From NCBI GenBank assembly GCA_014192545.1, contig BJHL01000001.1, forward strand, positions 763,106 through 827,105: a stretch of 64,000 nt of DNA. The letters run 5' to 3'. Shown piece after piece: positions 61,341 to 64,000 of this stretch; position 1 is the stretch's first letter; every line of letters begins with the position of its first letter. The stretch comes from Phycisphaerae bacterium. GTDB taxonomy: Bacteria; Planctomycetota; Phycisphaerae; Phycisphaerales; UBA1924. The position numbers were made by a program, and so were the translations under genes. A model generated the notes under the pieces. That model was not told where the DNA came from, did no database searches, and was given only the letters and a program-made list of their open reading frames with translations.

Positions 61341-62378
61341 ATGATTTCGCACAATCAAACCATCGCCATCGTCGGCGCAACCGGCGCGGTCGGGCGTGAA
61401 GCACTTTCGATTCTCGAATCGCGCGGACATCCCGCGCACAAAATCATCGCCCTCGCATCGTCGCGTTCGGCGGGCACGTTTCTGCCATATGGCGACGCGC
61501 GACTGGTCGTGCGTGAACTCACGCATGATGCGTTTGCGGGCGTGCAGGTTGCGTTGTTCTGCGCAACCAGCGATATCGCGAAGCTCTACGCCAACGATGC
61601 GCTGGCTGCTGGCGCGCTGGTTGTTGACAACTCCAGCGCGTTTAGGGCTGATCCGCGCGTGCCGCTGGTGGTGCCGGAGATCAATGCGGATGCGATTGGT
61701 TCGCATCGGCTGATTGCCAATCCGAATTGCTCGACGATCATCATGCTGCTGGCTTTGCAGCCGCTGCATGAGCGGTTTGGCGTGTCGCGCATTGTCGTAT
61801 CGACGTATCAAGCGGTGAGCGGGGCTGGCGCGAGCGCGATGGATGAGCTGCGCGAGCAGGCTGGCAGCGTGCTCAAAGGTGGCACGGCGAAGCCCAAAGT
61901 GTTTCGCGAGCAGACAGCGTTCAATGTGTTTAGCCACAACGCGAGTGTGAACCTGGAAACCGGGCTCAATGGCGAAGAAGCGAAAATGATCAGTGAAAGC
62001 CGCAAGATTTGGGGGTTGCCGCACCTGAGCATCAGTCCCACGTGCGTGCGCGTGCCGGTTTTTCGGGCGCATACGCAGGCGATTGTCGTTGAACTCGGCG
62101 CGCCGGCGTCGCTGGCGGCGGTGCGCAATGCGTATCAACAAGCGGCGGGTGTGCGCGTGATTGATGATCGCGCGGTCAATGACTTTCCAACGCCGCTGAA
62201 GGCGACGGGGCGCGATGAGATTCTTGTCGGGCGGCTGCGCGAAGATCCGGGTGAGCCTGCTGGCGCGGCGCGGCGGTTTTGCTTGTTGGTTGCGGGCGAC
62301 CAGCTCCGCAAGGGCGCGGCGCTCAATGCGATACAGATTGCGGATGTGGTTGCGGCGGCGAAGCGGGAGGTTGCGTGA
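61341..62378 (+). CDS. asd: Aspartate-semialdehyde dehydrogenase
   Basis: Reduces aspartyl phosphate to aspartate semialdehyde; 345 residues. The NADP motif is IAIVGATGAVGREALSIL. VVDNSSAFRADPRVPLVVPEIN and the nucleophile Cys in LIANPNCSTIIMLLAL follow, then TYQAVSGAGASAMDEL, HNASVNLETGLNGEEAKMISE, SISPTCVRVPVFRAH (base His) and the C-terminal GRLREDPG. AAAGGA precedes ATG 61341. It acts between the kinase and dehydrogenase halves of the upstream gene, so the operon covers aspartate to homoserine and onward to cystathionine. Confidence 0.95.
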   Translation: MISHNQTIAIVGATGAVGREALSILESRGHPAHKIIALASSRSAGTFLPYGDARLVVRELTHDAFAGVQVALFCATSDIAKLYANDALAAGALVVDNSSAFRADPRVPLVVPEINADAIGSHRLIANPNCSTIIMLLALQPLHERFGVSRIVVSTYQAVSGAGASAMDELREQAGSVLKGGTAKPKVFREQTAFNVFSHNASVNLETGLNGEEAKMISESRKIWGLPHLSISPTCVRVPVFRAHTQAIVVELGAPASLAAVRNAYQQAAGVRVIDDRAVNDFPTPLKATGRDEILVGRLREDPGEPAGAARRFCLLVAGDQLRKGAALNAIQIADVVAAAKREVA

Positions 62379-62410
62379 AGACGAATTGACACACTGAGAA
62401 ACGGAATGCG

Positions 62411-62442
62411 GCATTCGGCATTCGTGATTCGGTATTCGTGTT
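62411..62442 (+). repeat. 32-base dispersed repeat, copy 2
   Basis: It differs from 2401-2432 (inside dnaE) at two of 32 positions, same orientation. It lies between asd and the possible small gene on the minus strand. Confidence 0.8.
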
Positions 62443-62696
62443 GGGGTTGCGGGGAGTGGTGGTGGGTTCGGCACCGACCTCGCAGAGCCGAGGTCGGTGG
62501 CACGGGGGTCGACGTTGAGGCACATCTGGATTTCGGCGCGGGCGGCCCAGGATTCGATTTCGTGGGCGCAGAAGCGAAGCTCGCGGGCGAGGGCATAGAG
62601 GTCGCGGCCGAGTTCGAAGTAGCGCAGGACGCGCGGGATGTCGTCGGGCTGGATGCAGGCGAGATAGGCGTCGGTCAGTTGTGCTGGGCGTGTCAT
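62443..62696 (-). pseudogene. Possible small gene whose 3' end is overrun by repeats
   Basis: AAGGGG lies about 8 bases before ATG 62696. The first 55 residues (MTRPAQLTDAYLACIQPDD, then RVLRYFELGRDLYALARELRF) look like a folded helical protein. The frame then passes through the hairpin at 62472-62499 (ATDLGSARSVPNP) and the 32-base repeat, and stays open antisense through asd without a natural stop. The original 3' end may have been replaced by the repeats. No family is recognised; the feature could also be spurious. Confidence 0.4.
62472..62499. repeat. Perfect 11-base-stem hairpin
   Basis: CACCGACCTCG pairs with CGAGGTCGGTG around a six-base loop. Its compact symmetry resembles the other dispersed palindromes here. 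There is no T-run. Confidence 0.7.
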
Positions 62697-62699
62697 GTT

Positions 62700-62999
62700 T
62701 GGTCCCCTTTGATTTGACGGCGCGGAAAAAAGTCGCGCCGCCATAAAGGGGCCGAAGGACACGTTTGCGCGCACAGTTTTGCAGGCAGCGGTCCAATTTG
62801 GCTCGTAAGTGCTTGTGCGGCCTTGTGCCGAAAAAGTTGGAAAATCCCCGCGCGGATGGCTGGTGCGTGTCAAAGCGCGCGCACAAACATGTATATATAG
62901 ATCGTGTGCGCGCGAAGTAGGTAACTGGTTCGGCGTGCGTTGGGTTGGATGTTTTTTGGTGGGGGGCCAGCTATCCTCGGGGCTCACGAAAGGATTTTT
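62700..62999. other. Intergenic region before the FKBP gene
   Basis: About 300 bases. Near 62713-62745 a GGCGGCGCGAC/GCGCCG-type stem surrounds an A/T-run and could end or begin a transcript. The rest, including an unusual run of alternating TATATATA near 62890, holds no gene; it should contain the FKBP promoter. Confidence 0.45.
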
Positions 63000-63908
63000 A
63001 TGCGAATGGTTTCTGCAATCGTTCTCGCCGCTGGGCTCGCCACTTGCGCGTTTGCTCAGGAAGGCACCACCCAGCCCGCTCAACCTGCGACGCAGGAAGT
63101 GAAGCCTGCCGTTGATGCGGCGGCGGAGAAGGTCAAACAAGACGCGGAAGCGGCGGCGAAGGCTGCGGCTTTTGCACAACAGGAAGCAGCAGCAGCTATG
63201 GCGAAGAAGGCCATTCCCGTGCCGAACAATCCGCCGGTCGCGACGTCGACGGTGGAAGGCATTTTGATTGAAGAACTGAAGTTGGGCGAAGGCTATGAAG
63301 TAAAGCCGGGCGGCGCGGTGGTTGCGCTGTATCACGGCACGCTGAAGGCTGACCCGACGAAGGTGTTTGACAGCGCGTTTGATCGCGGCGAGCCGATTGC
63401 GTTCCCGCTCACGGGCGTGATTGAAGGTTGGCAGAAGGGCGTGCCCGGCATGAAGCTGGGCGGCGTTCGTCGGCTGACGATTCCGGCGGCGATGGCGTAC
63501 GGCGCGAACAGCCCCAGCCCTGATATTCCTGCCAACAGCGATCTGGTTTTTGTGATTCAACTGGTGGACGCGGTGCAGTCGAGCGACACGGTTGAAGGCA
63601 CAGGCGATGCGGTGAGCGGGCAGTGCGTGCCGGTCACGAACTTTGTCATCAAGGATGCCGAAGGCAAAGTGATTGGTCAGAGCCCCGCAGGCCAGCCTTA
63701 TGTGTGGTTCCCGGGCGAATTTGATGGTCTGTCGGCGGGCCTTGAAGGCATGAAGGTTGGCGGCAAGCGCACGGTGAAGGTGCCCAAGGACTTCAACAAG
63801 CCGGTACCGGGCTTGGAACTGAATCGTCCGACGGATGTGGCTTTGACCGTGGAGATTGAGCTGGTGGCGAACCGGAACTTGCCGCAGCAGCCGCGGGGTC
63901 GGCGGTGA
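63000..63908 (+). CDS. Secreted FKBP-type peptidyl-prolyl isomerase, two domains
   Basis: Protein of 302 residues with a signal peptide (SAIVLAAGLATCAFAQ) and an Ala/Lys/Gln-rich helical segment (about 25-75). The first FKBP domain (about 85-190) is complete: ALYHGTLKADPTKVFDSAFDRGEPIAFPL, VIEGWQKGVPGMKLGGVRRLTIPAAMAYG and PANSDLVFVIQLVDA. The second (about 200-292) keeps GLEGMKVGGKRTVKVPKD but has a weaker active-site pocket. AAAGGA precedes ATG 63000. It would assist folding of exported proteins. Confidence 0.92.
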   Translation: MRMVSAIVLAAGLATCAFAQEGTTQPAQPATQEVKPAVDAAAEKVKQDAEAAAKAAAFAQQEAAAAMAKKAIPVPNNPPVATSTVEGILIEELKLGEGYEVKPGGAVVALYHGTLKADPTKVFDSAFDRGEPIAFPLTGVIEGWQKGVPGMKLGGVRRLTIPAAMAYGANSPSPDIPANSDLVFVIQLVDAVQSSDTVEGTGDAVSGQCVPVTNFVIKDAEGKVIGQSPAGQPYVWFPGEFDGLSAGLEGMKVGGKRTVKVPKDFNKPVPGLELNRPTDVALTVEIELVANRNLPQQPRGRR

Positions 63909-63913
63909 GAAGA

Positions 63914-63945
63914 AGTGACTGAGTGACGAAGTGACGAAGTGAACG
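63914..63945 (+). repeat. 8-base-periodic array (four units) after the FKBP gene
   Basis: Units are AGTGACTG, AGTGACGA, AGTGACGA, AGTGAACG: the same unit as the array inside dnaE at 3071-3110. Confidence 0.78.
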
Positions 63946-63991
63946 CTGAGGCTTGGCCTCGGCGCTTCTCATTTCTGGCTTGGTTTTTTTT
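63944..63991 (+). terminator. Probable terminator after the FKBP gene
   Basis: CGCTGAGGC pairs with GCCTCGGCG (9 bases with one G-T pair, TTG loop). A T-run follows about 20 bases later, further than usual. Confidence 0.5.
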
Positions 63992-64000
63992 GGGGGGGGG

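Noticed and set aside
59616..63560. Open frame of 1314 codons on the minus strand opposite the fusion gene and asd
   Set aside because: It is antisense to well-identified genes, has Arg/His/Ala-rich composition and no domain. It is a by-product of codon bias. Only its short part near 62696 is kept as a possible small gene.
63983..64000. T-run followed by G-run at the right edge
   Set aside because: Probably a sequence-end or window-edge effect; no feature can be based on it.

Overview
The window looks like a chromosome segment of a planctomycete, most likely of the class Phycisphaerae. This is inferred from three secreted proteins that end in short, cysteine-flanked, calcium-loop-like modules (pattern DFNNNxVFPEDxDVIDFF, then LAGG and C), from a DCNGN/DACDI segment of the kind common in that group, and from GC-rich coding with many lipoproteins and secreted proteins. 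There is no prophage, insertion sequence, CRISPR array or rRNA. One tRNA gene, Ser(UGA), is present.

Layout. 1-24 kb is mostly housekeeping and small operons: dnaE (partial, cut by the left edge), a PhoB-like response regulator, an outer-membrane porin with a long leader, argS, a helical-backbone substrate-binding lipoprotein, a MalK-type ATPase, a family 2 glycosyltransferase, a heavy-metal P-type ATPase, gpsA, a degenerate beta-lactamase-fold protein, and a run holding an acyltransferase, a HAD hydrolase, an enoyl-CoA hydratase and a DUF4340 protein. 25-34 kb holds secreted proteins (a PQQ-type sugar dehydrogenase, a large reprolysin-like protease, a collagen-like protein), a SnoaL-like protein with a histone-H1-like tail, and an Mrp ATPase. 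34-51 kb is an exopolysaccharide locus: a UDP-sugar epimerase, a secreted Pro/Gln-rich protein, a Wzy-like polymerase, several GT4 and GT2 glycosyltransferases (two genes are head-to-tail double enzymes), an FkbM methyltransferase and a WcaF-like acetyltransferase. 51-57 kb has hisG, a beta-propeller-like secreted protein, tRNA-Ser, a patatin lipoprotein, a Dps ferritin and an NDUFA9-like reductase. 57.8-62.4 kb is a methionine/threonine operon: a SAM-I-clan riboswitch, a cystathionine gamma-synthase-family enzyme, an aspartokinase-homoserine dehydrogenase fusion without ACT domains, and aspartate-semialdehyde dehydrogenase. The right end has a two-domain FKBP isomerase.

The most unusual signal is a set of dispersed short repeats. 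At least four repeat-derived segments sit in frame inside dnaE, at points where DnaE proteins normally have surface loops. Relatives of two of them recur about 60 kb away. One family is built of arrays of about four 8-base units and appears six times. This recalls the in-frame palindromic elements of Rickettsia and the short tandem repeats of cyanobacteria, but the sequences differ.
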